Origin: Bacteroidia bacterium
GTDB taxonomy: Bacteria; Bacteroidota; Bacteroidia; Bacteroidales; Azobacteroidaceae
Length of the DNA: 12,050 nt
Assembly: GCA_025999935.1 (NCBI GenBank)
Contig: BNXY01000060.1
Coordinates: 1 to 12,050 of the forward strand
Reading direction: 5' to 3'
This document shows, one piece after another, positions 1-7,663 of the stretch. Position numbers and translations under genes: made by a program. A model generated the notes under the pieces. It saw only the letters and a program-made list of their open reading frames with translations. It searched no databases and was not told the origin of the DNA. Numbering within the stretch: position 1 is the stretch's first letter; each line of letters begins with the position of its first letter.

Positions 1-121
1 TTATACTCAAAGCCATACTAATAGATACAAGTAAAATATTAATTAGCAAAGGCATACATATACCCAACAACAGGATTTTTTTTATATGCGATTTATATAG
101 ATAACGATAAAGTTTATACAT
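1..121 (-). CDS. N-terminal part of an unidentified membrane protein (runs off the left edge)
   Basis: A leftward frame opens with ATG at 121-119 and stays open for 40 codons to the window edge. It starts MYKLYRYLYKSHIKKILLLG and continues with a long hydrophobic stretch (about residues 16-40), so the product begins with a short basic cytoplasmic tail and a transmembrane segment. I do not recognise the family. The start overlaps the end of the ATPase remnant (stop at 116-114) by 8 bases, so it could be translated from the same transcript. There is no clear Shine-Dalgarno, which is common in Bacteroidota. With only 40 codons visible it could also be a chance frame in AT-rich DNA. Confidence 0.4.
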   Translation of the reverse strand, partial: MYKLYRYLYKSHIKKILLLGICMPLLINILLVSISMALSI

Positions 122-452
122 TAAAATCAGAATTTAGCTGTGTCTGTGGAGAATATATGAGTTGTAATTCATTCAAGAAACCATATTTCACTTCTTCGTT
201 TGGAAAACCTAAGCGATATTCATTAAATAATTGATCGAAGTCTTTGATAGTCAGATACCCTGTTTGATAAAGCAATGGAAGCGGATTGATATCACCGGCA
301 CGATAATCGGCAATAGAAGGTGCGGCAATGGTAACATCGTTTTCAAGATCGGGAATATCAAAATTGGCTTCTTTGAGCATCTTAACAAGAAAAGTCGGCG
401 TACCGGTTGCAAAATCTTGAATACCTATCGGTAATTTTCGGCTGAAATCCAT
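114..452 (-). pseudogene. Internally deleted remnant of an AAA-ATPase-like / PD-(D/E)XK nuclease-like protein
   Basis: This is a 112-residue open frame, starting at ATG 452. It begins MDFSRKLPIGIQDF, which matches the extreme N-terminus of the large Bacteroidota AAA-ATPase-like family (PF09820 with a C-terminal DUF1703-type nuclease domain, normally around 500 residues). It then passes directly into FATGTPTFLVK, which in that family lies a few hundred residues later, and follows the family through DYRAGDINPLPLLYQTGYL and GFPNEEVKYGFLNEL before a short unrelated tail and stop. The P-loop and the rest of the ATPase core between these blocks are missing, as is the nuclease domain. The join is in frame at a shared phenylalanine. 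An upstream TTG would add 12 residues but lies inside the promoter box, so I start at ATG 452. The family assignment is from recalled family motifs; loss of the ATPase core is clear if it is right. The product cannot be an ATPase. Confidence 0.72.
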
Positions 453-485
453 ATTATTTATTGATTGATAATTGCAGTTGTGTTG

Positions 486-517
486 CAAAGATATATCTTT
501 TCTCTCAATTAACCAAA
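486..517 (-). promoter_or_regulatory. Bacteroidota promoter for the ATPase remnant
   Basis: Read leftward, TTTG (517-514) is followed after 20 bases by TATCTTTG (493-486), a full match to the TTTG / TAnnTTTG promoter of the Bacteroidota primary sigma factor. Transcription should start near 480, giving a leader of about 28 bases before ATG 452. It is the only site in the window with both boxes exact. Confidence 0.65.
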
Positions 518-548
518 CTGCCGAATTAGCTATATAAACAGATTCTCT

Positions 549-1001
549 TTACTTATGCGAAAATAATCGCGTTTTTGCCAATTCCTCGTATTCCGTTCCC
601 GGTTTTCCGTAGTTGCAGTAGGGATGGATGCTGATTCCGCCACGGGGAGTAAAAACGCCGGTTATTTCAATGTATTTCGGTTCCATCAGGCGGATTAAAT
701 CTTTCATGATGATGTTGACACAATCTTCGTGGAAAGCGCCGTGATTGCGAAAACTGAATAAATACAACTTTAGGCTTTTGCTCTCAACCATTTTTATATC
801 AGGGATATAGTCAATATAAACAGTTGCAAAATCCGGCTGACCGGTAATTGGGCATAAGCTCGTAAATTCAGGGCAATTGAACTTTACCCAATAATCGTTT
901 TCCGGATGTTTGTTTAAAAAAGTTTCCAAAACTTCCGGAGCATAATCTTGTTTGTATTCGGTTTTTTTGCCCAATAGGGTCAAATCTTTTGTCTGATTCA
1001 T
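549..1001 (-). CDS. queF: NADPH-dependent 7-cyano-7-deazaguanine (preQ0) reductase QueF
   Basis: A cytosolic enzyme that reduces the nitrile of preQ0 to the aminomethyl group of preQ1, the base later inserted into tRNA on the way to queuosine. The 150-residue length fits the short, single-domain (type I, Bacillus-like) QueF. Visible motifs are the catalytic cysteine in [14 protein letters not shown] (Cys50) with the proton-donor aspartate Asp57, the QueF signature [15 protein letters not shown] (residues 73-87) that binds NADPH, and the His91-Glu92 pair. Start is ATG 1001. Its start lies 5 bases after the queC stop, so the two genes are almost certainly co-transcribed and act in consecutive steps. 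No riboswitch is visible directly in front of the pair. Confidence 0.96.
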   Translation of the reverse strand: MNQTKDLTLLGKKTEYKQDYAPEVLETFLNKHPENDYWVKFNCPEFTSLCPITGQPDFATVYIDYIPDIKMVESKSLKLYLFSFRNHGAFHEDCVNIIMKDLIRLMEPKYIEITGVFTPRGGISIHPYCNYGKPGTEYEELAKTRLFSHK

Positions 1002-1006
1002 AATTT

Positions 1007-1666
1007 TTAGTTTTTAGTTTCCTCATATTGCCTCAGTCCTTCGTTCCGCAGTTTGCAGGCAGGACAATGTCCGCAACCTTCGGCGATAATGCCGTTGTAA
1101 CAAGTTAATGTATTGTTTTTTACAATATCAAAAACGCCTAATTCGTCGGCCAAAGCCCAAGTTTCCGCTTTGCTCAGCCACATGAGCGGCGTATGAATGA
1201 TAAATTGTTCGTCCATTGCCAGATTGAGAGTTGTGTTTGCCGAGCGGATAAAAGTGTCGCGGCAATCGGGATAACCGCTGTAATCGGCTTGGGAAACACC
1301 GGTTACGATGTTTTGGATACCATGCGAACGAGCGATGACTGCCGCAAAAGTGAGAAAAAACAGGTTTCGTCCGGGTACAAACGTATTGGGATAAGTGTCT
1401 GCCGGTTTTTCCTGATCCATAATCATTGTGTGGTTGGTCAGGGAGTTGTCGGCCAAAGTACTAATGAATCCGGCATCCAAGACTTGAAATGGGACACTCG
1501 CTTTTTGGGCGATTTTCTGGGCGATTTCCACTTCGAGCGAATGGCGTTGTCCGTAAGTGATGCACAATGTCCTGACTTCCTTGAAGTTCTTGATTGCCCA
1601 AAACAGGCAGGTCGTTGAGTCTTGTCCGCCGGAGTGCAGGACAAGCGCTGATTGATTGTTTTGCAT
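1007..1666 (-). CDS. queC: 7-cyano-7-deazaguanine synthase QueC
   Basis: An ATP-dependent cytosolic enzyme that converts 7-carboxy-7-deazaguanine to preQ0 with ammonia, the substrate of the adjacent QueF. The 219-residue protein has the PP-loop ATP-binding motif SGGQDSTT (residues 12-19), the conserved YGQRH (39-42 region) and VPGRN (97-101) segments, and a C-terminal zinc site formed by Cys189, Cys198, Cys201 and Cys204. All expected catalytic parts are intact and the length is normal. Start is ATG 1666. It lies 44 bases after the EnvC-like gene; a TATCTTAG sequence at 1698-1691 resembles a -7 box but lacks a good -33 partner, so read-through from upstream is the more likely source of expression. 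QueD and QueE are not in the window. Confidence 0.97.
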   Translation of the reverse strand: MQNNQSALVLHSGGQDSTTCLFWAIKNFKEVRTLCITYGQRHSLEVEIAQKIAQKASVPFQVLDAGFISTLADNSLTNHTMIMDQEKPADTYPNTFVPGRNLFFLTFAAVIARSHGIQNIVTGVSQADYSGYPDCRDTFIRSANTTLNLAMDEQFIIHTPLMWLSKAETWALADELGVFDIVKNNTLTCYNGIIAEGCGHCPACKLRNEGLRQYEETKN

Positions 1667-1710
1667 AATTCTTCGTTTTTTACGTGGTTGCTAAGATACA
1701 CGATTGTTAA

Positions 1711-2952
1711 TTATTTACTCAGCCAGAGCAAGGGGTCTAATTTCGTTTTTTCTTTCCAAACCTCGAAATGCAGCAAAGTGTTGCCTTTTTCTCTGTCTGT
1801 GAAAATTTTCCCCAGCGACTGACCGGTTGTTACTTTATTTCCTTGTTTTACATATACTTCATCGATATTGGAATACAATGTCAGATAATTTCCATGCCGG
1901 ATAATAATAGAATTTTTCAAGCCGGGAATCGTAAAAATTCTCGTTACTACTCCTTCAAAAACCGCTTTAGCTTCATTGCCCGGCGTGGTTTCGATTTCGA
2001 TTCCATTGTTATTCATTCGTATCATGGAAACTTCCTCATGTTGATATGCGCCAAACTTGCCGGTAATTTTATAATTTCCTTTCAAAGGGAAGGGTAGTTT
2101 ACCTTTGTTATTGGCAAAATTAGACGATAGCGTTTTTTCTGCCGGAGTCATGGCATATCCGCCTTTTACTTCTGCTACCCGTTTTTCTCCGCCTTCCGTT
2201 GTTGCCGCTTGGGCTGCTTTTTCGGATTTGGCCACTTCCTCTGCAATAATTTTTTCGATTTGCTGATTCAGCGCATTGGCTTGTCGCTGTTTATTCGTCA
2301 GTTCTGCCTGCAATTTTTTCTTATTCTTTTCGAGCGATTTAACTTCCGCTTTTTTCGTTGATTCTTCGCGACTTAAACTGGCTTCTTCCGTTTGCCGCTC
2401 TTGCAGAAGCGCTATTTTTTCGGATTTATCTTTCTCTAAATCGGATTTTTCTAAGTTGATTTGATTTTGTTTTTCAGAAATTTCTATGGCTTGTTGTTTT
2501 CGCCAATTGGAATATTCCTTTAAATACCGAACACGATGGAAAGACTGGGTAAAATTTTGAGCGGAAAGAATAAATAATAAATTATCCTGTCTGTTTTTAT
2601 GGGAATACATTTTCCGGATGGACTGGGCGAAATCCTCTTTTTTTGTTTTTAGATTTTTTTCTAAGGTTTTGATTTGCAATTCTTTGAAAACAATCTCATT
2701 GTCCAAAGAAACAATTTCACTGTTTAAGAGGCTGATAACTTTCTTTCTGGCGATTATTTGTTGGCTAATAAGCGATAAACGGGACAAGGCATTGCTCGTG
2801 GTTCGTTGATTTTCGTTCAACAATTGATTGGTTGCTTTAATTTCCGCTAAAGTGGCAAGCCTTTCCTTTTCCAAATTCCGAACGCTTGCCGGTTGTTGAG
2901 CCGGTAAGGAAAAAGCGATAAATAGCAGCAGTATAAGCAATTTGTATTTCAT
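1711..2952 (-). CDS. EnvC-like murein hydrolase activator (degenerate LytM/M23 domain)
   Basis: An exported 413-residue protein with three parts: a signal peptide (about residues 1-19, cleavage near SLPA-QQ), a long coiled coil (about 25-245, rich in Lys, Glu and Gln), and a C-terminal LytM/M23 domain (about 290-413). The peptidase site is broken. Where active M23 enzymes have HxGxD the protein has NNGIE (N and E replace the zinc ligands), and the HLH motif near the end is LLH, so only the last histidine remains. YSNI replaces the usual YAHL. Coiled coil plus inactive LytM domain is the EnvC architecture, whose members activate N-acetylmuramoyl-L-alanine amidases at the septum. I start at ATG 2952, which overlaps the upstream stop as TGATG; a TTG one codon earlier is less likely. 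Annotation as an active peptidase would be misleading. Confidence 0.9.
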   Translation of the reverse strand: MKYKLLILLLFIAFSLPAQQPASVRNLEKERLATLAEIKATNQLLNENQRTTSNALSRLSLISQQIIARKKVISLLNSEIVSLDNEIVFKELQIKTLEKNLKTKKEDFAQSIRKMYSHKNRQDNLLFILSAQNFTQSFHRVRYLKEYSNWRKQQAIEISEKQNQINLEKSDLEKDKSEKIALLQERQTEEASLSREESTKKAEVKSLEKNKKKLQAELTNKQRQANALNQQIEKIIAEEVAKSEKAAQAATTEGGEKRVAEVKGGYAMTPAEKTLSSNFANNKGKLPFPLKGNYKITGKFGAYQHEEVSMIRMNNNGIEIETTPGNEAKAVFEGVVTRIFTIPGLKNSIIIRHGNYLTLYSNIDEVYVKQGNKVTTGQSLGKIFTDREKGNTLLHFEVWKEKTKLDPLLWLSK

Positions 2953-3797
2953 CAAAATGATTGTATTAGTCTGAGTATTTGTTCGATAGTCAGTTGATTA
3001 TATTTCGCGGGTACGCTGGCTTCCAAATCAAATTCCGTATTGATATCGACACTTGAAAACGACAATCCCATGGTAATTAAATCATTCGGAATGTTTAGTT
3101 CCATGTTCATTTTCATTGGGAATAACCGCCTGTTGGACGTTAAACCGAAATTCAGGTATGTCCAACTCATATTCACTTTTTCTTTGTCTTTATACATCTC
3201 TGTTTTGAGAATCCGGCTACTGTAATCGCTCACAAAATCATAATTGATTCCTCGGCTGTCTTTGCTATTGAGGTTTACTGAAAATTCATCTTCTTTTATT
3301 TGAAATGCAGGATAATCTTCCAAGCCAAATGTCTGTTTTCCAACGATAAACAATTGGTTGGTAAACAAAGCCTGCAAACTGTAATAATCAAAATCAAAAT
3401 CGGCAATATGGTGAAGAGTTTCCATGGATTCGGCAAAATACTGTTTGTTAATCCGGTCAATAATAATAATTTTGTCGGGCGTAATGCTGATTCGGGCAGC
3501 TTCGGTTCCCAATAGAGGAACGCGCAAAGACAGTTGGATGATTTTATCTTTTATAATTTTTAATTGCGCATCGACTGCGGTATTGCTATTTTTTGCTCCG
3601 GCTTTCATACTGAACCGCAGAGAAGACGAAAAAGTTTTGTATTGAACGGATTGATATTGAATAGATTCTATGCGTTCATTCTTGCTCATTTTTGCCAAAG
3701 CGATTGACGTTGCCGGTTGGTTCGTTTTACAGGAACCAAGCAGCAATAAAATACCCAGAAACAGAATCGGCGAAAATTGTTTATTATTTCGTTTCAT
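2952..3797 (-). CDS. DUF4292 family lipoprotein
   Basis: A 281-residue predicted lipoprotein. The N-terminus has a hydrophobic stretch followed by the lipobox LLGSC, with Cys23 as the lipidation site. The mature part is beta-rich, with a RVPLLGTEAARI segment near residue 92 that is typical of DUF4292 proteins. The family is proposed to have a LolA/LolB-like lipid-binding fold; that is family knowledge, not visible here, and its exact task is not settled. It starts at ATG 3797, overlapping the end of the TPR gene by 14 bases, and ends in a TGATG junction with the EnvC-like gene, implying translational coupling. The position between a periplasmic TPR protein and an EnvC-like activator points to envelope assembly. 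Confidence 0.88.
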   Translation of the reverse strand: MKRNNKQFSPILFLGILLLLGSCKTNQPATSIALAKMSKNERIESIQYQSVQYKTFSSSLRFSMKAGAKNSNTAVDAQLKIIKDKIIQLSLRVPLLGTEAARISITPDKIIIIDRINKQYFAESMETLHHIADFDFDYYSLQALFTNQLFIVGKQTFGLEDYPAFQIKEDEFSVNLNSKDSRGINYDFVSDYSSRILKTEMYKDKEKVNMSWTYLNFGLTSNRRLFPMKMNMELNIPNDLITMGLSFSSVDINTEFDLEASVPAKYNQLTIEQILRLIQSF

Positions 3798-5514
3798 AAT
3801 ACATTTTATTTTCTATTTTCTTCCGAAGTAACGATTTATCTTCTTCTTTATCACTTGCCTCCAAGGCTTTTACCCATTGTTGAACCGCTTTGTCCGGATT
3901 TCCTGTTTGAAAGAGAATATCTCCGTAATGCTCCAAGATATCGGCGCTGTTTTCTCCATCGTTTGTGATGGCGCTTTCGATGTAAAACTTGGCCAAGGAA
4001 TAATTTCCCCTTTGGAACAATACCCACGCATAAGTGTCTATGTAAGTGGCGTTTTTGGGTTGCATCCTGATACATTTACTAATCATTCTTTCGGCTTGGT
4101 CTAAGCGCACTTTATCCAAACTGAGAAAATAGGCGTAATTGTTCATGACAAAAATATTATCTTCGTTGTATTCCAAAGCTTTATCATACGATTGGTAGGC
4201 CTCTTCCTTTTGTCCCAATTGATGTTGCAAGTCTCCGATTTGGCCATAAAAAGTGGAAATCATGGGGCTGTTTTCAGGTGGAATATAGGCTATTCCTTCT
4301 TGAAAAATGTTCAAAGCTTTTGGGTAATCCTTTTTTAGATAGTATGCCGAACCCTTGTAGAAATAAAATTCGGCGGCATCCGGAAAATGGATTAATGCCG
4401 CATCGCTGAAAGAAATAATCTCATCCGGATTGTCTTCTTTGACCGCTATGCTCAATAAATTTTGCCAAGCAATAACGTTTTCCGGATTGGCTTCCGTAAC
4501 CACCTGAAACTGAAATTTAGCTTCCGCCAATTTATTTTGTGAAAGCAGAAACTGCGCGTACATCAAGTTTAGTTCCATTTCTTGAGAATGTTGTTCCATA
4601 AGGGTTTCAAACAACGCATTCGCCGAATCTGCATTTTTATCCCTGTAAATCAGGTTGCCGATATATCTTCCCAATATACTGAGTTTCGTATCCATATCCA
4701 AACCGGAATTTTTCAGAACGGATTCTACTTCCCGGCTTGCTGCTTCTTTGTTTTCCGTTTTTTCATAATAAGTAATCATTGCAACAATATAATAAGGGCT
4801 TTGCGGGTCGATTTTGTGCGCTTTTTCATAGAAAATCAATGCTTTATCCGGCTCATTTTCATTTAGATAGAAATCGCCGATAATGATTTGGTATTTCGCT
4901 TCCATTGGAAATTTGGCAGCTAACTTTTCAATTTCTTTCAAAGCATTTTCTTTCTGCTCAACGTTCATGTATAATTTGTATTTTTGTAAAGAAAGCGCTT
5001 CGTTCATTCCTACATTATCTTCGAACGCATTTAAGGATTGAATAGACTTATCTACTTGATTTATTCTTAAATACAAATCGCTAAGATAAAAATGCAAATC
5101 GGCTTTGGACGGATTTTTGCTTGCCAATTCTTCATACAGTTGAATGGCTTCGGCAAAATTTTCGAGTTCCCGGTGGATATTTGCCAAAGAAACTTTGTAT
5201 TCAAAATTATCCGGACTGTACTTTACGGCTTTCTCCAAAGCATCGACAACCAACGAATCCGCATTGAAAAAAATGTAATAATTGGATATTTCGTACAAAG
5301 CGGACGAAGCGGTTGAATCAATTTTTAGCGCATATTGCAAAGCATTGAAAGCATCGTTGTGCTTGTTGTTTTGCTTTAAGCGCATGGCTTCCAAGAAAAA
5401 ATAGTCGAACTTTTTCCGGTTTTGGTAATCTTTATCGGATACAATCGTATCATTATCCGCAAATACTTGCAGAACAATCAATAAGAAAAATAATATAGTA
5501 GTTGTTTTCTTCAT
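3784..5514 (-). CDS. Exported tetratricopeptide-repeat protein
   Basis: A 576-residue protein with an N-terminal signal peptide (MKKTTTILFFLLIVLQVFA, cleavage near residue 19-20) and TPR units over almost the whole remaining length. Clear repeats include the segments around residues 100-135, 205-240 (EPDKALIFYEKAHKIDPQS), 330-365, 395-425, 430-465 and 490-560. The last units (TYIDTYAWVLFQRGNYSLAK and ILEHYGDILFQTGNPDKAVQ) are of the type common in Bacteroidota and other TPR proteins of the envelope. It has no catalytic domain, so it probably scaffolds a periplasmic complex, perhaps with the DUF4292 lipoprotein and EnvC-like protein encoded next. It starts at ATG 5514, 3 bases after the dut stop. 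The partners are inferred from gene order only. Confidence 0.88.
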   Translation of the reverse strand: MKKTTTILFFLLIVLQVFADNDTIVSDKDYQNRKKFDYFFLEAMRLKQNNKHNDAFNALQYALKIDSTASSALYEISNYYIFFNADSLVVDALEKAVKYSPDNFEYKVSLANIHRELENFAEAIQLYEELASKNPSKADLHFYLSDLYLRINQVDKSIQSLNAFEDNVGMNEALSLQKYKLYMNVEQKENALKEIEKLAAKFPMEAKYQIIIGDFYLNENEPDKALIFYEKAHKIDPQSPYYIVAMITYYEKTENKEAASREVESVLKNSGLDMDTKLSILGRYIGNLIYRDKNADSANALFETLMEQHSQEMELNLMYAQFLLSQNKLAEAKFQFQVVTEANPENVIAWQNLLSIAVKEDNPDEIISFSDAALIHFPDAAEFYFYKGSAYYLKKDYPKALNIFQEGIAYIPPENSPMISTFYGQIGDLQHQLGQKEEAYQSYDKALEYNEDNIFVMNNYAYFLSLDKVRLDQAERMISKCIRMQPKNATYIDTYAWVLFQRGNYSLAKFYIESAITNDGENSADILEHYGDILFQTGNPDKAVQQWVKALEASDKEEDKSLLRKKIENKMYYETK

Positions 5515-5517
5515 GTT

Positions 5518-5949
5518 TTATGCTCCCGTATGGCCAAATCCACCGGCGCCGCGGACAGTTTCATTCAATTCGCCGGTTTGTTCCCATTCCACCCGTTCAT
5601 GTTTGGCGACCACCATTTGGCAAATTCTTTCACCATCGTTAATAACAAAGGGTGTGTTGGAAAGATTTACCAAGATCACTTTTATTTCTCCGCGGTAATC
5701 CGCATCAATGGTTCCCGGAGTATTGACTAATGAAATACCGTGTTTAATGGCCAAGCCGCTTCTTGGACGAATCTGCGCTTCATAACCCACCGGAAGTTCG
5801 ATGAAAAGTCCGGTGGGGACTAAGGTTCTTTCCAAAGCGCCCAATGTGATGGGAGTGTCGATATTGGCGCGCAAATCCATTCCGGCAGAATGGAGCGTTT
5901 CATACGCCGGCAAAGCGTGTTTCGATTGATTGATGATTTTTACTATCAT
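5518..5949 (-). CDS. dut: Deoxyuridine 5'-triphosphate nucleotidohydrolase (dUTPase)
   Basis: A cytosolic trimeric enzyme that hydrolyses dUTP to dUMP and pyrophosphate, keeping uracil out of DNA and supplying thymidylate synthesis. The 143-residue length is normal. All five family motifs are present: AGMDLRA (22-28), RPRSGLA (61-67), [10 protein letters not shown] (79-88, with Asp82 as the predicted catalytic base), DGERICQMV (105-113) and [10 protein letters not shown] (133-142), the last carrying His where many homologues have Ser. Start is ATG 5949. It lies between the flippase and the envelope genes; the combination probably reflects shared transcription rather than shared function. Confidence 0.97.
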   Translation of the reverse strand: MIVKIINQSKHALPAYETLHSAGMDLRANIDTPITLGALERTLVPTGLFIELPVGYEAQIRPRSGLAIKHGISLVNTPGTIDADYRGEIKVILVNLSNTPFVINDGERICQMVVAKHERVEWEQTGELNETVRGAGGFGHTGA

Positions 5950-5969
5950 TGTATGTTGTAAATTTTCTA

Positions 5970-5977
5970 CAAAATTA
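5970..5977 (-). promoter_or_regulatory. Possible -7 box upstream of dut
   Basis: In the 36-base gap after the flippase gene, the leftward strand reads TAATTTTG, an exact TAnnTTTG match, 20 bases before the dut ATG. No TTTG is found at the expected upstream spacing, so this may be a weak internal promoter of the gene train or a chance match. Confidence 0.35.
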
Positions 5978-5985
5978 ATAATAAA

Positions 5986-7272
5986 TCAGGAAATAGCAGT
6001 AATTTGGGTTTCATATTTCCTAATAATGGTATATATCCAGATTAAAAAAACAATCATAATCAATGTTCCCGTCATGGAAAAAAGTAAAATTCCCAACTGG
6101 AAGTTCATAAAATGAACGCCGGTATAAAGCGCAAGCCAACGCAAAAGTAAATAAATAACTTCCACCCACAAAGTTTTGTTTTGTTTTTTGAAAACAATAA
6201 AGACAGAGTAGAGCGGCGCCGTTGCCAGCATCAGGAACATCCACGGCAACAAATACCGGAAATAAATACCGGATTCTTCCCATATTGCCCCGAAAATAAA
6301 GCTGAATAAGGGTTTTGCAATGAAAAATGCAACAACGAATAGCGGTAAAATATACAAGAAAATACTTTTCCAATAGGTTTTTAAAGTAGGTAAAATTGAT
6401 TTCTTTTCCCTTTCATAAGTACTTATATTTTCAAAAAAAGTAGAGAAAAGAGAGTTGGTAAAGAGGCTGATAGGTGTATTCAGAACGAGAAAGGACAAAG
6501 AAAACAAGCCCAATTTATCCTCAAATATACTGATTAAATAAAGGAAAGGGAGATTGGTCGAGAATGAACTCAAAAAATTACGCCCCAAATTGAATATTGG
6601 AAAATCTTTGTATTGCCAAGCTGCTTTTTTTTCATCTACCCATTTACCGCGTAAGGCGCTTATACTGAATTTTTTCAAAGAAGAATAAGGGAAAACGGCG
6701 GCAATTAAAGCAATTACATTTGAAAAAACTAATCCTATTCCGGTAAAAGAAAAGAGACCCAATGCCAAACGGGAAAGCGAGTTTACGCTATTTTTAACAA
6801 CATTGGAATAAGCTTGTATTTTGAATTTTTTCTTCCGTACGGCTAAATTACTCAATAAGAAGAGTAAACCACTGATAAAGACTGTAAGAGGGATATAATA
6901 CCAAAAGTCGCGGATGGCTTCCATCTTGAATAAGGAAAAAACCGATTTCCGGAACAAAGCCAACACTATAAATAAAACCAAGGAAAAAAAGAAAAGCCAT
7001 TTTAAAGAAAATCCCAAAAGGTCGGAAGTTTCTTTTTTGTTTTTTGCAATTACCAATGATTCCTCGTAGCGCCCTGTTCCAAAGATTGTTAACAAGGCAC
7101 ATACACTGGTAAATGTGGAAAATAATGCAAAATCAGCGCCCGAATAGATGCGTGTCAGAATGGGGTAAATCAATAGTGCAATCGCTTGTCCCAGCACATT
7201 TCCACTCAACAAAACGGAACTGTTCCGGACAATTTCGGACTGAAACAAGGATTTAAATGATAACCTTTTCAT
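5986..7272 (-). CDS. Polysaccharide/lipopolysaccharide flippase of the MOP superfamily (Wzx-like)
   Basis: A very hydrophobic 428-residue integral membrane protein with about 12 predicted transmembrane segments separated by short basic loops. The N-terminal segment (SVLLSGNVLGQAIALLIYPILTRIYSG) is the classic opening of polysaccharide-biosynthesis flippases, and the YEESLVIAKNKKET segment follows the first two helices as in the family. These proteins move lipid-linked oligosaccharide precursors across the inner membrane for O-antigen or capsule. I start at ATG 7272 (MKRLSFKSLF); a TTG four codons upstream lies inside the probable promoter box. The substrate cannot be told. A decayed membrane protein gene just upstream, possibly of the ligase/polymerase type, would fit a former small glycan cluster. 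The gene heads the leftward train that continues into dut. Confidence 0.92.
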   Translation of the reverse strand: MKRLSFKSLFQSEIVRNSSVLLSGNVLGQAIALLIYPILTRIYSGADFALFSTFTSVCALLTIFGTGRYEESLVIAKNKKETSDLLGFSLKWLFFFSLVLFIVLALFRKSVFSLFKMEAIRDFWYYIPLTVFISGLLFLLSNLAVRKKKFKIQAYSNVVKNSVNSLSRLALGLFSFTGIGLVFSNVIALIAAVFPYSSLKKFSISALRGKWVDEKKAAWQYKDFPIFNLGRNFLSSFSTNLPFLYLISIFEDKLGLFSLSFLVLNTPISLFTNSLFSTFFENISTYEREKKSILPTLKTYWKSIFLYILPLFVVAFFIAKPLFSFIFGAIWEESGIYFRYLLPWMFLMLATAPLYSVFIVFKKQNKTLWVEVIYLLLRWLALYTGVHFMNFQLGILLFSMTGTLIMIVFLIWIYTIIRKYETQITAIS

Positions 7273-7281
7273 AATAATCTG

Positions 7282-7289
7282 CAAAATTA
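7282..7289 (-). promoter_or_regulatory. Possible -7 box for the flippase gene
   Basis: The leftward strand reads TAATTTTG, exact to TAnnTTTG, ending 10 bases before ATG 7272. The leader would be only a few bases and no TTTG is present at the expected upstream spacing, so the assignment is tentative. Confidence 0.33.
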
Positions 7290-7319
7290 ATGAAAAACAT
7301 TGAAAAGTCTGCTGTTTCC

Positions 7320-7635
7320 CTAAAAGTGGCTAATTTTTTTTCGAGGTACTATATTTTCAAATCCCGCAGGATTATTGTCTTTACGTCGGAGACGTAAAGA
7401 CAAACGAGGTACGGTCTCCATTTTTGGAGAGAGGCACGTCATTGTAAGCATTGAAATCTCCGAAAAAATCGTCCATACAACAAACGCAACCAATAAACTC
7501 CCTGCACCGAAAATGAAGCAATACCACTTGGGAACAATCTCTGTATTAACAAACGAAAAACTATTCAGAAATAAAGTTCCTAAACAGAGAAGAAAGAAAA
7601 AATAAACCTGCTATAATTTTAAAAAAATTTCTCAT
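7320..7635 (-). pseudogene. Frameshifted, truncated membrane protein gene (possibly O-antigen ligase/polymerase N-terminus)
   Basis: Leftward from ATG 7635 the frame reads MRNFFKIIAGLFF and then hits a stop after 24 residues. Removing one base from the six-base homopolymer at 7597-7602 restores a frame that reads LLCLGTLFLNSFSFVNTEIV, then PKWYCFIFGAGSLLVAFVVW, and stays open to a stop at 7322-7320: two membrane helices split by a short loop. The VPKWY loop between the first two helices resembles Bacteroidales O-antigen ligase-like proteins, but this resemblance is weak and unverified. After about residue 65 the frame enters the palindromic repeat (7342-7440) and encodes low-complexity Arg/Lys-rich sequence, so the true gene has lost all but its N-terminus. 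A normal ligase or polymerase has around 400 residues or more. A plus-strand frame over the same bases is a shadow. Confidence 0.55.
7342..7440 (+). repeat. Cluster of palindromes, likely a dispersed intergenic repeat
   Basis: About 100 bases hold several nested inverted repeats. The strongest is a perfect 13-bp stem with a 3-base loop: TTGTCTTTACGTC (7375-7387), GGA, GACGTAAAGACAA (7391-7403). On its left is AATCC-CGCA-GGATT (7360-7373), on its right TCTCCA-TTTT-TGGAGA (7415-7430). CGAGGTAC occurs twice in direct orientation (7342-7349 and 7405-7412), 63 bases apart. The motif TAAAGACAAACGAGGTA (7395-7411) recurs inverted at 7903-7919. Such multi-hairpin, modular sequence between genes resembles REP/BIME-type elements. 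No transposase gene or target duplication is visible. Strand is arbitrary. Confidence 0.65.
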
Positions 7636-7663
7636 GCGCATATTTTTAAGTCTAAATGTACGC

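Noticed and set aside
1193..1618. Plus-strand frame of 141 codons
   Set aside because: Antisense to queC, whose catalytic and zinc-binding residues are all present.
1691..1698. TATCTTAG as a promoter box for queC
   Set aside because: One mismatch to TAnnTTTG and no -33 box at proper spacing; read-through from the envelope genes is sufficient.
7375..7605. Open plus-strand frame of 76 codons, rich in Arg and Lys
   Set aside because: It starts inside the palindrome cluster, has a TTG start, has no family resemblance, and lies antisense to a much more protein-like hydrophobic frame.
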